A stretch of 64,000 nt of DNA from Actinobacteria bacterium UBA6100 (GCA_002423585.1 DIWS01000018.1:1-64000), one strand, 5' to 3'. Positions 7,868-16,524 are shown, counted from the first letter of the stretch. Numbers and translations are program-made. Notes: generated by a model from the letters alone, not told the origin.

Positions 7868-8571
7868 CGGGTCACCACGGTCGCGGCGGTGGCGGCGAGC
7901 ATCGGTGCCGCGATGAGATACCAGGGGTCGGGTAGGGTGAGCATGAACGCGACGGCGAGCACGGCCGCCACGCACGCGGTGATCACGTGCCGACGGTCTT
8001 CGGCCTGGGCGACGAGCAGAGCCGTGAACATGGCCGGCATGGCGAACTGCACGCCGAAGCGGGTCGGATCGCCGATGAAACCGGCCGCCACCGCACCGAT
8101 CGCCGTGCCCAGCACCCAGCCGGTCCACGCGATCGTGCCCACGCCCGCCATGGAGTACCCATCAGCCAGCGAGCGGCGATGGTCGTCGATGTTCACCGCA
8201 AAGGTCTCATCGGTGAGGGTAAACGCGAGGAACGCCTGCCCCGGCAGCCTGACACGGCTGACGTGCGGTGACATCGCTGCGCCGAAGAGCACATAGCGGA
8301 GGTTCACAACGGCGGTCGTGACGATCACCGCTGCGACCGAGGCGCCGGCGCCGATCAGCTGGAGCGCGATCAGCTGGCCGGCTCCCGCCAGTGCGGTCGC
8401 CGAGCAGACGATCGCCTGGAAAGGCGTGAAGCCGACCTCACGCGCCACGACGCCGAACGCGGCGCCCACCGGGACGTAGCCGAGGAAGATCGGGAGTCCC
8501 AGTTTCAGGCCGCGCGTGAAGCGTGCCCGCCGGGGCGGGCACGCTGCTTGCTTGGAGTCGGTCGTCGGCAT
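7864..8571 (-). CDS. azlC: AzlC family branched-chain amino acid permease
   Basis: The 235-residue integral membrane protein matches AzlC/YgaZ, the large subunit of the branched-chain amino acid exporter. Visible marks are LPIFLGYVPVGAAFGVVAREVGF near residue 25, a TALAGAGQLIALQLI helix, and FTLTDETFAV in the middle. About seven membrane segments can be drawn. It overlaps azlD by four bases. The start is the first ATG after a short divergent region shared with the zinc-ribbon gene at 8646. Confidence 0.9.
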   Translation of the reverse strand: MPTTDSKQAACPPRRARFTRGLKLGLPIFLGYVPVGAAFGVVAREVGFTPFQAIVCSATALAGAGQLIALQLIGAGASVAAVIVTTAVVNLRYVLFGAAMSPHVSRVRLPGQAFLAFTLTDETFAVNIDDHRRSLADGYSMAGVGTIAWTGWVLGTAIGAVAAGFIGDPTRFGVQFAMPAMFTALLVAQAEDRRHVITACVAAVLAVAFMLTLPDPWYLIAAPMLAATAATVVTR

Positions 8572-8610
8572 GCGGCGATACTAGCACAGCCGGGAGTGCC
8601 GATTCGGCGC

Positions 8611-8616
8611 TATGAT
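8611..8616 (+). promoter_or_regulatory. -10 box for the gene at 8646
   Basis: TATGAT at 8611-8616 lies 29 bases before the GTG start. No firm -35 is seen. Confidence 0.4.
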
Positions 8617-8645
8617 AGTGGTGCAGCGTAGGGAGGCGAGACCCG

Positions 8646-9032
8646 GTGGAGTTCACACTCATCTGCCCCAAGGACGGTCGCGTCGATCTGGGCCTCGAGG
8701 ACATCTCGACGGTCATCTTCCGCGGTCCGGAGTCGGTCGAGGTCGTCTTCGTGTGCCCGGAGTGCGGTTCGTCACTGCACGCTGCGCTGCGTGTCCCGAA
8801 CCTGCTTGTGGCTGCCATGGAGCTCGCGCGTTACGCCGAGGAGATGGAGCAGAGCGGGACCCACGAGATCCACCACGGGGACGCCCCCCATGACGATGCA
8901 AGAGTGATCACAGCCGCAGACGCCGAGTTGCGTGCCCGCCGCGAGCAGGAGGGCGAGCCGTACTGCGAGTATTTCCGCCGGCAACTCCAGCACATCGAGT
9001 GCGTGGAGGATCTGCTCGCAGAGATGGAGTAG
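8646..9032 (+). CDS. small zinc-ribbon-like protein of unknown function
   Basis: This 128-residue acidic protein opens with ICPKDGRVDLGLED and then has VFVCPECGSSLHAA near residues 35-48. The second Cys pair is a clear knuckle, while the first has only one Cys, so metal binding is possible but uncertain. The C-terminal half is rich in Glu and Arg with His residues (HEIHHGDAPHDD) and looks helical. The GTG start at 8646 follows AGGGAGGCGAG. It is preceded by TATGAT and ends three bases before the convergent rhomboid gene. I do not recognise the family. Confidence 0.75.
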   Translation: MEFTLICPKDGRVDLGLEDISTVIFRGPESVEVVFVCPECGSSLHAALRVPNLLVAAMELARYAEEMEQSGTHEIHHGDAPHDDARVITAADAELRARREQEGEPYCEYFRRQLQHIECVEDLLAEME

Positions 9033-9034
9033 GA

Positions 9035-9730
9035 CTAGCGCCGGGAGTACGCCCGGCGCCGCCGTCGGGAGCGAGATCTGAGCACTGCGGGAAGAGCGAA
9101 GAGCAGTCCGGCGATGAAGCCGCCGATGTGCGCGAACCAGGCCACGCCGCCGGCGGGCGCCTCGGCGCCGAGGGACACGAGCCCGTTCCCCAGCTGCAGG
9201 ACGAACCAGAAACCGATCACCAGGTATGCGGGGACGCGTGCTACTTCGATGAAGACGAAGACGGGGATGATCGTGACCACCGAGGCGCCCGGGAAGAGCA
9301 GGAGGTACGCGCCCAGCACGCCTGCGATGGCGCCACTCGCGCCGAGCATCGGGATGGTCGCTTCGGGCGCCGCAGCCAGCTGTGCGAGTGCTGCCAGTAC
9401 GCCGCTGCCGAGGTAGAACGCGATGAAGCCGATCGGTCCGAACCGGTCCTCGATGTTGTTCCCGAATATCCAGAGGTAGAGCAGGTTGCCCACGACATGT
9501 ATCCACCCGGCGTGCATGAACATCGCGGTGACCAGCGTGATCATCTCACCCGGCGCGAACGGATCGGCCCCGAAGCGGGCGGGCACGAAGGCCCACCGGG
9601 TCCAGAAGGCCTCAAGGGTGGAGGGTTCGAGGGTGAGCTCGTAGGCGAACACCGCGATGTTGAGGGCGATGAGAATGATCGTGACCCACGGAACGCGTCG
9701 GGTTGGGTTGTCGTCGCGGATCGGTATCAC
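9035..9730 (-). CDS. rhomboid family intramembrane serine protease
   Basis: The 231-residue protein has six to seven membrane helices and the rhomboid active site: GASGAIAG with Ser132, and a His in AHIGG (His201) forming the dyad. The oxyanion pair is visible in WIHVVGN (His78, Asn82). Rhomboids cleave membrane-anchored substrates within the lipid bilayer. The C-terminus is Arg/Ser-rich and cytoplasmic. The GTG at 9730 is preferred because AAGGAG lies nine bases upstream; the longer ORF would start inside the region overlapping the divergent lemA leader. All catalytic residues are present, so it should be active. Confidence 0.88.
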   Translation of the reverse strand: MIPIRDDNPTRRVPWVTIILIALNIAVFAYELTLEPSTLEAFWTRWAFVPARFGADPFAPGEMITLVTAMFMHAGWIHVVGNLLYLWIFGNNIEDRFGPIGFIAFYLGSGVLAALAQLAAAPEATIPMLGASGAIAGVLGAYLLLFPGASVVTIIPVFVFIEVARVPAYLVIGFWFVLQLGNGLVSLGAEAPAGGVAWFAHIGGFIAGLLFALPAVLRSRSRRRRRAYSRR

Positions 9731-9887
9731 GTGCGCGTGCTCCTTGTGGCCGGCGCCGGTGCTCTCCGCACGGTGGCGGTCGTGCGAACGAGTGTAGCGC
9801 AGGAGCGAGCAGTCGCTCGGCGGTTGGGGTATCTTCGGAAGGAACATGAGCCGGCATGCGCCGGCGATGCGACGGAGGAGGAACGCG

Positions 9888-10451
9888 ATGGGATGGCTTG
9901 CTCCCTGCGGAGGCGGTCTGGCGCTGCTGGTCGTGGTGCTGGTCGCCGCTGCTATCGGGATCTACAACCGGCTTGTCACACTGCGCAACAGAGTCGAGAA
10001 CGCCTGGGCGCAGATCGACGTGCAGCTGCGCCTGCGCTACGACCTGATCCCGAATCTCGTGGAGACGGTGAAGGCCTACGCTGCGCATGAGAAGGAGACG
10101 TTCGAGCAGGTCATCGCGGCTCGGAGCAGTGCGATGAGCGCCCAGAGCGTGGCCGAGCACAGTGAGGCCGAGAACGCACTCACCGGCACGCTCAAGAGCC
10201 TGTTCGCCCTGGCGGAGAACTACCCGGACCTCAAGGCGAATCAGAACTTCCTGATGTTGCAGGAGGAACTGTCTGGTATCGAGGCCAAGATCGCTTACGC
10301 GCGCCAGTTCTACAACGACTCCGTCATGACCTACAACACGTCTCAGCAGACGTTCCCGTCCAACGTGGTGGCCGGGATGTTCGGTCATACGCCGCGTGAC
10401 TACTTCGAGATCGAAGAGGCAGTCAAAGAGCCGGTGAAGGTGCAGTTCTAG
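9888..10451 (+). CDS. lemA: LemA family protein
   Basis: The 187-residue protein has one N-terminal membrane helix (about residues 9-27) and the LemA helical domain, seen in YNRLVTLRNRVENAWAQIDV, RYDLIPNLVETVKAYAAHE and KANQNFLMLQEEL. The ending TYNTSQQTFPSNVVAGMFG is also typical. LemA is repeatedly found next to HtpX and other membrane proteases; its biochemical job is not established. The ATG at 9888 follows GGAGGAGGA. The htpX gene starts four bases after its stop, so the two form an operon. Confidence 0.9.
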   Translation: MGWLAPCGGGLALLVVVLVAAAIGIYNRLVTLRNRVENAWAQIDVQLRLRYDLIPNLVETVKAYAAHEKETFEQVIAARSSAMSAQSVAEHSEAENALTGTLKSLFALAENYPDLKANQNFLMLQEELSGIEAKIAYARQFYNDSVMTYNTSQQTFPSNVVAGMFGHTPRDYFEIEEAVKEPVKVQF

Positions 10452-10455
10452 ACCC

Positions 10456-11346
10456 GTGTACGATCAGATCGCCTCGAACAAGCTGAGGAGCACGGCACTG
10501 ATCCTGGTGTTCGTGCTCCTCGTCGCGCTCATCGGGTACGTCTTCGGCCAGGCGACCGACTGGGGCTACCTCGGTCTTGCCGCCGCGCTGGTGGTGGCGT
10601 TCGTGATGTCGTGGGGCTCGTATTGGTTCTCCGACCGGATCGTGCTGTCGATGAGCCGCGCGCGTCCCGTGGATCGAGCCACGGAGCCGCATCTCGTGAA
10701 TCTCGTGGAGGGTCTGGCGATCGCCGCGGGTGTGCCGGTACCTCGGGCTTACGTGATCGACGATCCCGCGCCCAACGCGTTCGCCACCGGGCGCAACCCC
10801 GAGAACGCGGCGATCGCGGTCACCTCCGGGCTCGTGCAGATGATGAACCGCCAGGAGCTCGAGGGTGTCATCGCGCACGAGCTCTCGCACATCAAGAACT
10901 ACGACACACTGCTCCAGACCCTCGCGGCCGTGCTGGCCGGGTCGGTCACGCTCATCTCGGAGTGGATGTTGCGCAGCTTCTGGTGGGGTGGCGGACGGCG
11001 GCGCGACAACGATGGTGGGCAGCTCGGTGCGATCATGCTCGTCGTCGCGCTCGTTCTCGCGATCCTCTCGCCGTTGGCCGCATCCCTGATCCAGCTGGCG
11101 ATCTCACGAAAGCGCGAGTACCTGGCTGATGCCAGCGCCGCGATGCTCACGCGCTATCCCCCCGGCCTTGCCAGCGCGTTGCGCAAGATCAGTGGGGACC
11201 AGAACCAGTTGCGTTCGGCTAACAAGGCGACCGAGTCGCTGTACATCGCCAACCCGCTCAAAGGCCAGCGAGGCGGAGGGATGAACGCCCTGTTCAACAC
11301 CCACCCGCCGCTTGAGGACCGGATCGCCCGACTGGAGGCGATGTAG
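10456..11346 (+). CDS. htpX: HtpX-like M48 zinc metalloprotease
   Basis: This 296-residue membrane protease is involved in turnover of misfolded membrane proteins. It has two N-terminal membrane helices, the zinc motif HELSH (His141, Glu142, His145), two further hydrophobic segments, and the third ligand Glu221 in SRKREYLADA. All catalytic residues are intact. It follows lemA by four bases and precedes lgt by one base. A second, degenerate HtpX-like protein lies at 18787-19965 in the same window, which makes this copy the likely active enzyme. The start is GTG at 10456, without a strong ribosome binding site, consistent with coupling to lemA. Confidence 0.92.
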   Translation: MYDQIASNKLRSTALILVFVLLVALIGYVFGQATDWGYLGLAAALVVAFVMSWGSYWFSDRIVLSMSRARPVDRATEPHLVNLVEGLAIAAGVPVPRAYVIDDPAPNAFATGRNPENAAIAVTSGLVQMMNRQELEGVIAHELSHIKNYDTLLQTLAAVLAGSVTLISEWMLRSFWWGGGRRRDNDGGQLGAIMLVVALVLAILSPLAASLIQLAISRKREYLADASAAMLTRYPPGLASALRKISGDQNQLRSANKATESLYIANPLKGQRGGGMNALFNTHPPLEDRIARLEAM

Positions 11347-11347
11347 C

Positions 11348-12241
11348 ATGCTCGCCTCCATCGCCTATCCGAACATCGATCCGGTGCTTGTGAGCATCGG
11401 GCCGGTGGCCATCCGGTGGTACGGCCTCTCGTACGTCGCGGGATTCGTCGTGGCCGGCCTGGTGTTCCGCTCGCTCGCCAGGCGGTGGAAGGTGGGCCTG
11501 ACGGACGATGACCTGCTCGATATCGTCCTGTGGGCGGTGGTGGGGCTCGTTATCGGCGCCCGGCTCGGTTATGTGGTGTTCTACGGCGCGGGGGCCTACT
11601 GGGACGATCCGGCCTCGATCATCGCGTTCTGGGATGGCGGGATGTCGTTCCACGGCGGCCTGATCGGGATCCTGATCACCGGCTGGCTAGTGGCGCGCGC
11701 CAAGGGCGTCCCCGCGCTGCGGCTCTTCGATCTCGGTGCGGTCGGGGCGCCGCTCGGCATCTTCTTCGGCCGGATAGCGAACTTCATCAACGGCGAGTTG
11801 TGGGGCCGGGTGAGTGACGTGCCCTGGGCGATGGTCTTCCCGCGGGCGCCGGGCGATCTGCCGAGGCATCCATCACAGTTGTACGAGGCGCTGCTGGAAG
11901 GTCTCGTGATCTTCGTGGTGCTGTGGGTCCTCGCACGCCGAAAGCGGGGTGACGGCCTCCTCATCGGCACGCTGCTCGTGCTCTACTCGGTCTTCCGCAC
12001 CTTCATCGAGTTTTTCCGGGAGCCCGACGTGCAGCTCGGGTTCATAGCAGGGCCCTTCACCATGGGGCAGCTGCTCACGCTGCCGATGATCTTTGCGGGC
12101 GGTTGGCTGGTGATGCGTGCGATCCGTCAGGAACGTTTCGCCTCCGGGATTCGGGACGCACAGACCGATCCGGAGGGCACGGAGGACCAGGACGCGGACG
12201 CTCTCAGAACTGAGACTTCGGATCCCACGCATCCTGCGTGA
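11348..12241 (+). CDS. lgt: prolipoprotein diacylglyceryl transferase
   Basis: The 297-residue membrane enzyme adds diacylglycerol to the lipobox Cys of lipoprotein precursors. The family signature GRIANFINGELWG is present around residues 141-153, and the N-terminal IRWYGLSY and later RHPSQLYEALLEG motifs match Lgt. Seven membrane segments are expected. Likely substrates encoded here include the lipoproteins at 12595 and 45074. It begins one base after the htpX stop. The last 38 bases overlap the antisense small gene ending at 12204, and the tail beyond residue 260 is acidic and low complexity. Confidence 0.93.
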   Translation: MLASIAYPNIDPVLVSIGPVAIRWYGLSYVAGFVVAGLVFRSLARRWKVGLTDDDLLDIVLWAVVGLVIGARLGYVVFYGAGAYWDDPASIIAFWDGGMSFHGGLIGILITGWLVARAKGVPALRLFDLGAVGAPLGIFFGRIANFINGELWGRVSDVPWAMVFPRAPGDLPRHPSQLYEALLEGLVIFVVLWVLARRKRGDGLLIGTLLVLYSVFRTFIEFFREPDVQLGFIAGPFTMGQLLTLPMIFAGGWLVMRAIRQERFASGIRDAQTDPEGTEDQDADALRTETSDPTHPA

Positions 12242-12455
12242 CAGGCAGCTCGGGGCACGGAGGGCCACCCGCCGCCATCCAGCAAGGTTCGTCGCGCATG
12301 ATGCACCGTGTGGCCTGACCGGCCGTCAAGCGCAGGAGCGGCTGGCACTTGGTGCAGTAGAACTGGGGCATCGTGCCGACGACGTCCTTGACGTCCGGAT
12401 CTTCGTATGGCTGTGGGTCCTGTTGCTCCAGCACGTGCAGGAGATAGCACGCCAT
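12204..12455 (-). CDS. small Cys-containing protein of unknown function
   Basis: This 83-residue protein has a Cys near the start (MACYLLH), a CTKC knuckle near residues 34-37 and three further Cys (CIMRDEPC and PPCPE), so metal binding is plausible. The ATG at 12455 is preceded by GGGAGG, and a TACAAT -10 box lies on the same strand about 27 bases upstream. These signals support a real gene although its 3' end overlaps lgt by 38 bases in convergent orientation. The family is not recognised. Confidence 0.65.
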   Translation of the reverse strand: MACYLLHVLEQQDPQPYEDPDVKDVVGTMPQFYCTKCQPLLRLTAGQATRCIMRDEPCWMAAGGPPCPELPVTQDAWDPKSQF

Positions 12456-12481
12456 ATGAGCCTCCCTGTCATCGTGTCCTC

Positions 12482-12487
12482 ATTGTA
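12482..12487 (-). promoter_or_regulatory. -10 box for the small Cys gene
   Basis: Read on the minus strand, bases 12487-12482 are TACAAT, preceded by GC. It drives towards the ATG at 12455. No clear -35. Confidence 0.45.
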
Positions 12488-12537
12488 GCGGTGCGGAGCC
12501 TCAGGTGACGACACGACCACATGAGCATCCTGTTCGA

Positions 12538-12566
12538 TTGACCCCTCCCGCGCGCCTCTCTATCCT
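12538..12566 (+). promoter_or_regulatory. promoter of the DUF3048 lipoprotein gene
   Basis: TTGACC (12538-12543) and TATCCT (12561-12566) are separated by exactly 17 bp. The start codon at 12595 follows an AAGGAGG at 12579-12585. Confidence 0.6.
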
Positions 12567-12594
12567 GGTCGGGAACCCAAGGAGGCTTACGTCT

Positions 12595-13632
12595 ATGACC
12601 CGTCGTACTCTCGTGCTCGTGCTCATGGTGGTCCTTGCCGCAACAGCGGTGACCGGCTGCAAGAAGGAAGCCGAGGTCGTGGCGAGCTGGCCTGCGGCCG
12701 TGGGCGAGCGCTCCGTCGTCAAGCCGCCCGAGCCGCCGCGCTGGCCGCTGACCGGGCTCGAGGCCCCTTCGGCAGAGACGATCACGCAGCGCGTCGTTTC
12801 GGTGAAGATCGAGAACTCGGCTGAGTCTCGGCCCCAGACCAATCTGCAGCTCGCCGACGTCGTCTACGAGAGCGTCACCGAGGGTGGCATCACTCGTTTC
12901 AACGCGATCTTCCACTCACAGTCCCCGGAGCTTGTGGGCCCGGTCCGCTCGGCGCGCCTGTCGGACACCTACATCGTCCCGCAGTACCATGCGCTCTTCG
13001 GTTTCTCGGGCGCGAGTCCGTCGGTGAACGCCGCTGTGAACGCGGCAGGCATCGAGAACCTGAGCGAGGACGAGGGTGTGACGAAGCCCTTCCAGCGCGT
13101 GAAGGGTAAGACAGCACCGCACAACCTCTTCGCGAGTGTGCCGGATTTCCGGCTCGAAGGTGAGCGCCAGGGCATGCCGACCACCGCGAGCGTGACCGGT
13201 TTTGCTTTCGATCGTGCCTCGGCAGACGCGACTCCGACCGTCATCGGGGTCACCATACCGTTCTCGTCGGCGAACACCGTCAAGTGGACGTACGACGCCG
13301 AGTCCCGCACCTATCTGCGCGTCAACAACGGCAAGTCCTTCACAGACGCAGCGACCGGCAAGCAGGTCCGTGCCAGCAACGTGGTCGTGATGTGGGCGCA
13401 GCACAAGACGGCGAGTTCGGACGTGGTGGGAAGCACCACCTACGAGATCGTGCTCACGGGAACGGGCCGCGCCGCGGTCTTCCGCAACGGCCAGCGATAC
13501 GAGTGCACGTGGGAGGCTACGGCCGACGCGCCACCCGTCTTCAAGGCCCCCGACGGCACGCTGGTGAAGCTCTCACCGGGTAACACCTGGATGCAGGTGA
13601 TCAAGCCCGACATCAACATCACGATGGAGTAG
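12595..13632 (+). CDS. DUF3048 domain-containing lipoprotein (YerB-like)
   Basis: The 345-residue protein is an exported lipoprotein. It has a short signal peptide with lipobox AVTGC (Cys22) and then a DUF3048 region: SVKIENSAESRPQTNLQLADVVYE, GGITRFNAIFHSQ, VGPVRSARLSD, and a C-terminal half ending GNTWMQVIKP. Family members sit on the outer face of the cytoplasmic membrane and have no settled function. The start at 12595 is fixed by AAGGAGG and by a well-spaced promoter upstream. It is a single-gene unit. Confidence 0.88.
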   Translation: MTRRTLVLVLMVVLAATAVTGCKKEAEVVASWPAAVGERSVVKPPEPPRWPLTGLEAPSAETITQRVVSVKIENSAESRPQTNLQLADVVYESVTEGGITRFNAIFHSQSPELVGPVRSARLSDTYIVPQYHALFGFSGASPSVNAAVNAAGIENLSEDEGVTKPFQRVKGKTAPHNLFASVPDFRLEGERQGMPTTASVTGFAFDRASADATPTVIGVTIPFSSANTVKWTYDAESRTYLRVNNGKSFTDAATGKQVRASNVVVMWAQHKTASSDVVGSTTYEIVLTGTGRAAVFRNGQRYECTWEATADAPPVFKAPDGTLVKLSPGNTWMQVIKPDINITME

Positions 13633-13648
13633 GGTCACCCGCGCACGG

Positions 13649-13677
13649 TTGTCCCTGTCGGCCGGCGCGAGTAGAAT
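13649..13677 (+). promoter_or_regulatory. pdxST promoter
   Basis: TTGTCC (13649-13654), 17-bp spacer, TAGAAT (13672-13677). The predicted start of transcription is about 57 bases before the pdxS GTG. Confidence 0.6.
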
Positions 13678-13740
13678 CTCTAGGTCACAGCCACGGGGCG
13701 CCTCGACATGCCCCGCTATCTCAAGGAGCGATCTGAACTC

Positions 13741-14634
13741 GTGAGCGATAACCCCATCACCGGCACGCTGCGCGTCAAGACCGGCCTGGCCGAGATGCTC
13801 AAGGGCGGCGTCATCATGGACGTCGTCAACGCCGAGCAGGCGAAGATCGCCGAAGACGCGGGTGCGGTGGCCGTCATGTCCCTCGAGCGCGTGCCCGCCG
13901 ATATCCGCGCTGCCGGTGGTGTCGCCCGCATGGCTGACCCGTCCCGCGTGGAAGAGATCGTGAAGGCGGTTTCGGTCCCGGTCATGGCCAAGTGCCGGAT
14001 CGGCCACTTCGTGGAGGCGCAGATCCTGCAGTCTCTCGGTGTGGACTACATCGACGAGTCCGAGGTGCTCACGCCCGCCGACGAGGAGTACCACGTCGAC
14101 AAGTGGGGTTTCACCGTCCCGTTCGTGTGTGGTGCGCGTAACCTCGGGGAGGCGCTTCGCCGCATCGGCGAAGGTGCGGCGATGATCCGCACCAAGGGTG
14201 AGCCGGGCACAGGCAACGTGGTCGAGGCCGTCCGTCATATGCGGACGATGCTCGATGAGATCGGATGGGTCGCCGGCCTGCGTGAGGAGCAGCTCTTCGG
14301 TGCGGCCAAGGACCTGCAGGCCCCCTACGAGCTGGTGAAGTGGGTCCACGAGAACAAGACGCTGCCGGTCGTCAACTTCTCGGCGGGCGGGATCGCGACG
14401 CCGGCTGACGCGGCGCTGATGATGCAGCTCGGCTGTGACGGCGTGTTCGTGGGCAGCGGCATCTTCAAGAGCGGCAACCCGTCGACCCGCGCGAAGGCGA
14501 TCGTCGAGGCGACGACTCACTTCAACGACCCCGATATCATCGCCCGCGTGTCACGCGATCTTGGCGAAGCGATGGTCGGCATCAACATCTCGGACATCCC
14601 CGACGCTGAGCGGATGCAGGAGCGGGGCTGGTAG
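13741..14634 (+). CDS. pdxS: pyridoxal 5'-phosphate synthase, PdxS subunit
   Basis: The 297-residue PdxS (Pdx1/SnzP) makes pyridoxal phosphate from ribose 5-phosphate, glyceraldehyde 3-phosphate and ammonia. Near-complete family identity is visible: LKGGVIMDVVNAEQA, VMSLERVPADIRAAGGVARM, PVMAKCRIGHFVEAQ with the first catalytic Lys, and MIRTKGEPGTGN with the second. The GTG at 13741 is chosen from AAGGAGCG eleven bases upstream and from the usual length near 295. It is followed two bases later by pdxT, its glutaminase partner. Confidence 0.96.
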   Translation: MSDNPITGTLRVKTGLAEMLKGGVIMDVVNAEQAKIAEDAGAVAVMSLERVPADIRAAGGVARMADPSRVEEIVKAVSVPVMAKCRIGHFVEAQILQSLGVDYIDESEVLTPADEEYHVDKWGFTVPFVCGARNLGEALRRIGEGAAMIRTKGEPGTGNVVEAVRHMRTMLDEIGWVAGLREEQLFGAAKDLQAPYELVKWVHENKTLPVVNFSAGGIATPADAALMMQLGCDGVFVGSGIFKSGNPSTRAKAIVEATTHFNDPDIIARVSRDLGEAMVGINISDIPDAERMQERGW

Positions 14635-14636
14635 AC

Positions 14637-15215
14637 GTGCGGGTCGGCGTCCTCGCGCTGCAGGGCGCGTTCCGCGAACACATCCTCGATCTTGAGGCGC
14701 AGGGTGCCTCGGTCGTTGCCGTGCGGCTGCCGGGCCAGTTGGATGGGCTGAACGGCCTGGTCATACCTGGTGGAGAGTCGACGGCCATCGCGAAGCTCAT
14801 GGTCTCTTACGGCTTCTACGAGGCGATCCGTGGTCGGCACGCCGAGGGCATGGCTGTCTGGGGCACATGCGCCGGCGCCATCCTGATGGCGACCGACATC
14901 GCCGACGCCCGGCCCGACCAGGAGCCGCTCGGGTTGATGGAGGCCGTCGTGCGGCGCAACGCCTACGGGCGTCAGGTGGACTCGTTCGAGGCAGACCTGG
15001 ACATCGCGCACATCGACGCACCGTTCCCCGGCGTGTTCATCAGGGCGCCCCTCATCGAGCGGGTGGGGGAGAAGGCCGAGATCCTCGCATGCCACAACGG
15101 GCGGATCGTGGCCGTGCGTCAGGGCGACCTGCTTGCGACCACGTTCCATCCCGAACTGACCGGTGATCCGCGTATCCACCGGTACTTCCTCGATCACGTC
15201 ATAGGCGCACGCTAA
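14637..15215 (+). CDS. pdxT: pyridoxal 5'-phosphate synthase glutaminase, PdxT subunit
   Basis: The 192-residue class I glutaminase supplies ammonia to PdxS. The triad is visible as Cys78 in WGTCAGAI, and His171 and Glu173 in TFHPELTGD. The N-terminal GVLALQGAFREH and PGGESTAI segments are characteristic. A GTG two bases after the pdxS stop is the start. Confidence 0.95.
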   Translation: MRVGVLALQGAFREHILDLEAQGASVVAVRLPGQLDGLNGLVIPGGESTAIAKLMVSYGFYEAIRGRHAEGMAVWGTCAGAILMATDIADARPDQEPLGLMEAVVRRNAYGRQVDSFEADLDIAHIDAPFPGVFIRAPLIERVGEKAEILACHNGRIVAVRQGDLLATTFHPELTGDPRIHRYFLDHVIGAR

Positions 15216-15228
15216 GAAAGGACCCGAG

Positions 15229-15987
15229 ATGTCCGGACACTCGAAGTGGGCGACCACGAAGCACCGCAAGGCTGCCGTCGACGCGAAGCGCTCGGCGTTG
15301 TTCTCCAAGCTCACGCGGGTTATCACCGTGGCCGCGAAGACGGGCGGAGACCCCAATCCCGAGAACAACGCGTCGCTCGCAGCGGCGATCGCCAAGGCGA
15401 AGTCGTACTCGCTGCCCAAGGACAAGATCGATATCGCGATCAAGAAGGCCTTCGCGGCCGGGGCCGATTCGGCGGCGTATGAAGAGGTCGTCTACGAAGG
15501 TTACGGCCCTGCCGGCGTGGCGATCTACATCGAGGCGCTCACCGACAATCGCAACCGTACCGCGGCGGACGTCCGCGCGGCGTTCACCCGTGCGGGCGGC
15601 AACCTTGGCGCGACGGGTTCGGTGGCCTTCCAGTTCGAGCGCAAGGGCGAGATCACGGTCGACCGCGCGGGGGCGCCCGACGAGGACGAGTTGATGCTGC
15701 TCGTGGCGGACGCGGGCGGCGAGGACATGGAGGCGGGGGAGGACACGTACATCGTGTACACGACCCCGACTGATGTCATGGCCGTGAAGGACGCGCTCGA
15801 GTCGCAGGGGGTGCCGGTGAAAGGCGCCGAGCTCGTCATGGAGGCCGTCACGCCCGCCGAGGTCACCGTCGAGGACGCGAAGAAGGTGCTCCGGCTGGTC
15901 GATCGGCTCGAGGAGTCGGACGACATCCAGACCGTCTATCACACGATGGAGCTCACCGACGAGATCGCGGCGGCGCTCGAAGAGTAG
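15229..15987 (+). CDS. YebC/PmpR family protein
   Basis: The 252-residue protein starts MSGHSKWATTKHRKAAVDAKR, the invariant opening of the YebC/TACO1 family. Members have been described both as DNA-binding regulators and as translation factors that ease ribosome stalling on proline runs; the choice cannot be made from sequence. The motifs NNASLAAAIAKAK and YEGYGPAGVAIYIEALTDN follow. The ATG is preceded by AAAGGA. It lies between pdxT and the SOS-controlled ruvCAB, the usual bacterial neighbourhood of yebC. Confidence 0.93.
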   Translation: MSGHSKWATTKHRKAAVDAKRSALFSKLTRVITVAAKTGGDPNPENNASLAAAIAKAKSYSLPKDKIDIAIKKAFAAGADSAAYEEVVYEGYGPAGVAIYIEALTDNRNRTAADVRAAFTRAGGNLGATGSVAFQFERKGEITVDRAGAPDEDELMLLVADAGGEDMEAGEDTYIVYTTPTDVMAVKDALESQGVPVKGAELVMEAVTPAEVTVEDAKKVLRLVDRLEESDDIQTVYHTMELTDEIAAALEE

Positions 15988-15990
15988 CGG

Positions 15991-16008
15991 TATACTGAAC
16001 ATACGTTC
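15991..16008 (+). promoter_or_regulatory. LexA-type SOS box with adjoining -10 (ruvCAB)
   Basis: GAAC-ATAC-GTTC at 15997-16008 is a perfect Gram-positive type LexA (Cheo) box. TATACT at 15991-15996 directly precedes it, so LexA binding would cover the start of transcription of ruvC-ruvA-17099-ruvB. Position and target genes fit SOS control. Confidence 0.75.
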
Positions 16009-16032
16009 GATAGTCGGCTGCAGGGGGTACCG

Positions 16033-16524
16033 TTGATCGTGCTCGGCATCGACCCGGGTCTCAAGAACACCGGGTGGGGAGTGATCGAACAGCGGGGAAG
16101 CCGCCTGCGGTGTCTCGCATACGGCTGCATCACCACCGAGGCCGGTCGCCCTGATGCCGAGCGTCTCGCCGAGATACACCGTGGTGTTGTGGCGGTCATC
16201 GAGCGGTACGCGCCCGAAGAGGCCGCGGTGGAAAGCGTGTACTTCTCGAACAACGCCAAGACCGCGTTCTCGACCGGACAGGCGCGGGGCGTGGCTCTCC
16301 TCGCCGCATCCGCGATGGCGGTGGGCGAGTACGGCCCGGGCGAGATCAAGCTCGCGGTGGTCGGTGCCGGTGATGCGGACAAACGTCAGGTCCAGTACAT
16401 GGTCCGCGCGTTGCTGTCGCTTCCCCACGATCCCGAGCCGGACCATGCGGCCGATGCTCTGGCCGCGGCGATCTGCCACGTGAACAGTCGTATCCCGGCA
16501 TCAGCCAACGGTGGCAGGCGATGA
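16033..16524 (+). CDS. ruvC: Holliday junction resolvase RuvC
   Basis: The 163-residue RuvC cuts Holliday junctions after RuvAB branch migration. The catalytic acids are Asp7 in LGIDPGLKNTGWG, Glu67 in AAVESVYF, and Asp141 in DHAADALA, where a His (138) takes the place of the E. coli Asp138, as in some other RuvC enzymes. TTG at 16033 is used because CAGGGGG lies a few bases upstream and the protein then begins IVLGIDPG. The stop overlaps the ruvA start by four bases. Confidence 0.93.
   Translation: MIVLGIDPGLKNTGWGVIEQRGSRLRCLAYGCITTEAGRPDAERLAEIHRGVVAVIERYAPEEAAVESVYFSNNAKTAFSTGQARGVALLAASAMAVGEYGPGEIKLAVVGAGDADKRQVQYMVRALLSLPHDPEPDHAADALAAAICHVNSRIPASANGGRR

Noticed and set aside
7541..8128. 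Longer version of azlD starting at 8128
   Set aside because: The extension overlaps azlC in another frame; the ATGA overlap at 7864-7867 gives the natural start.
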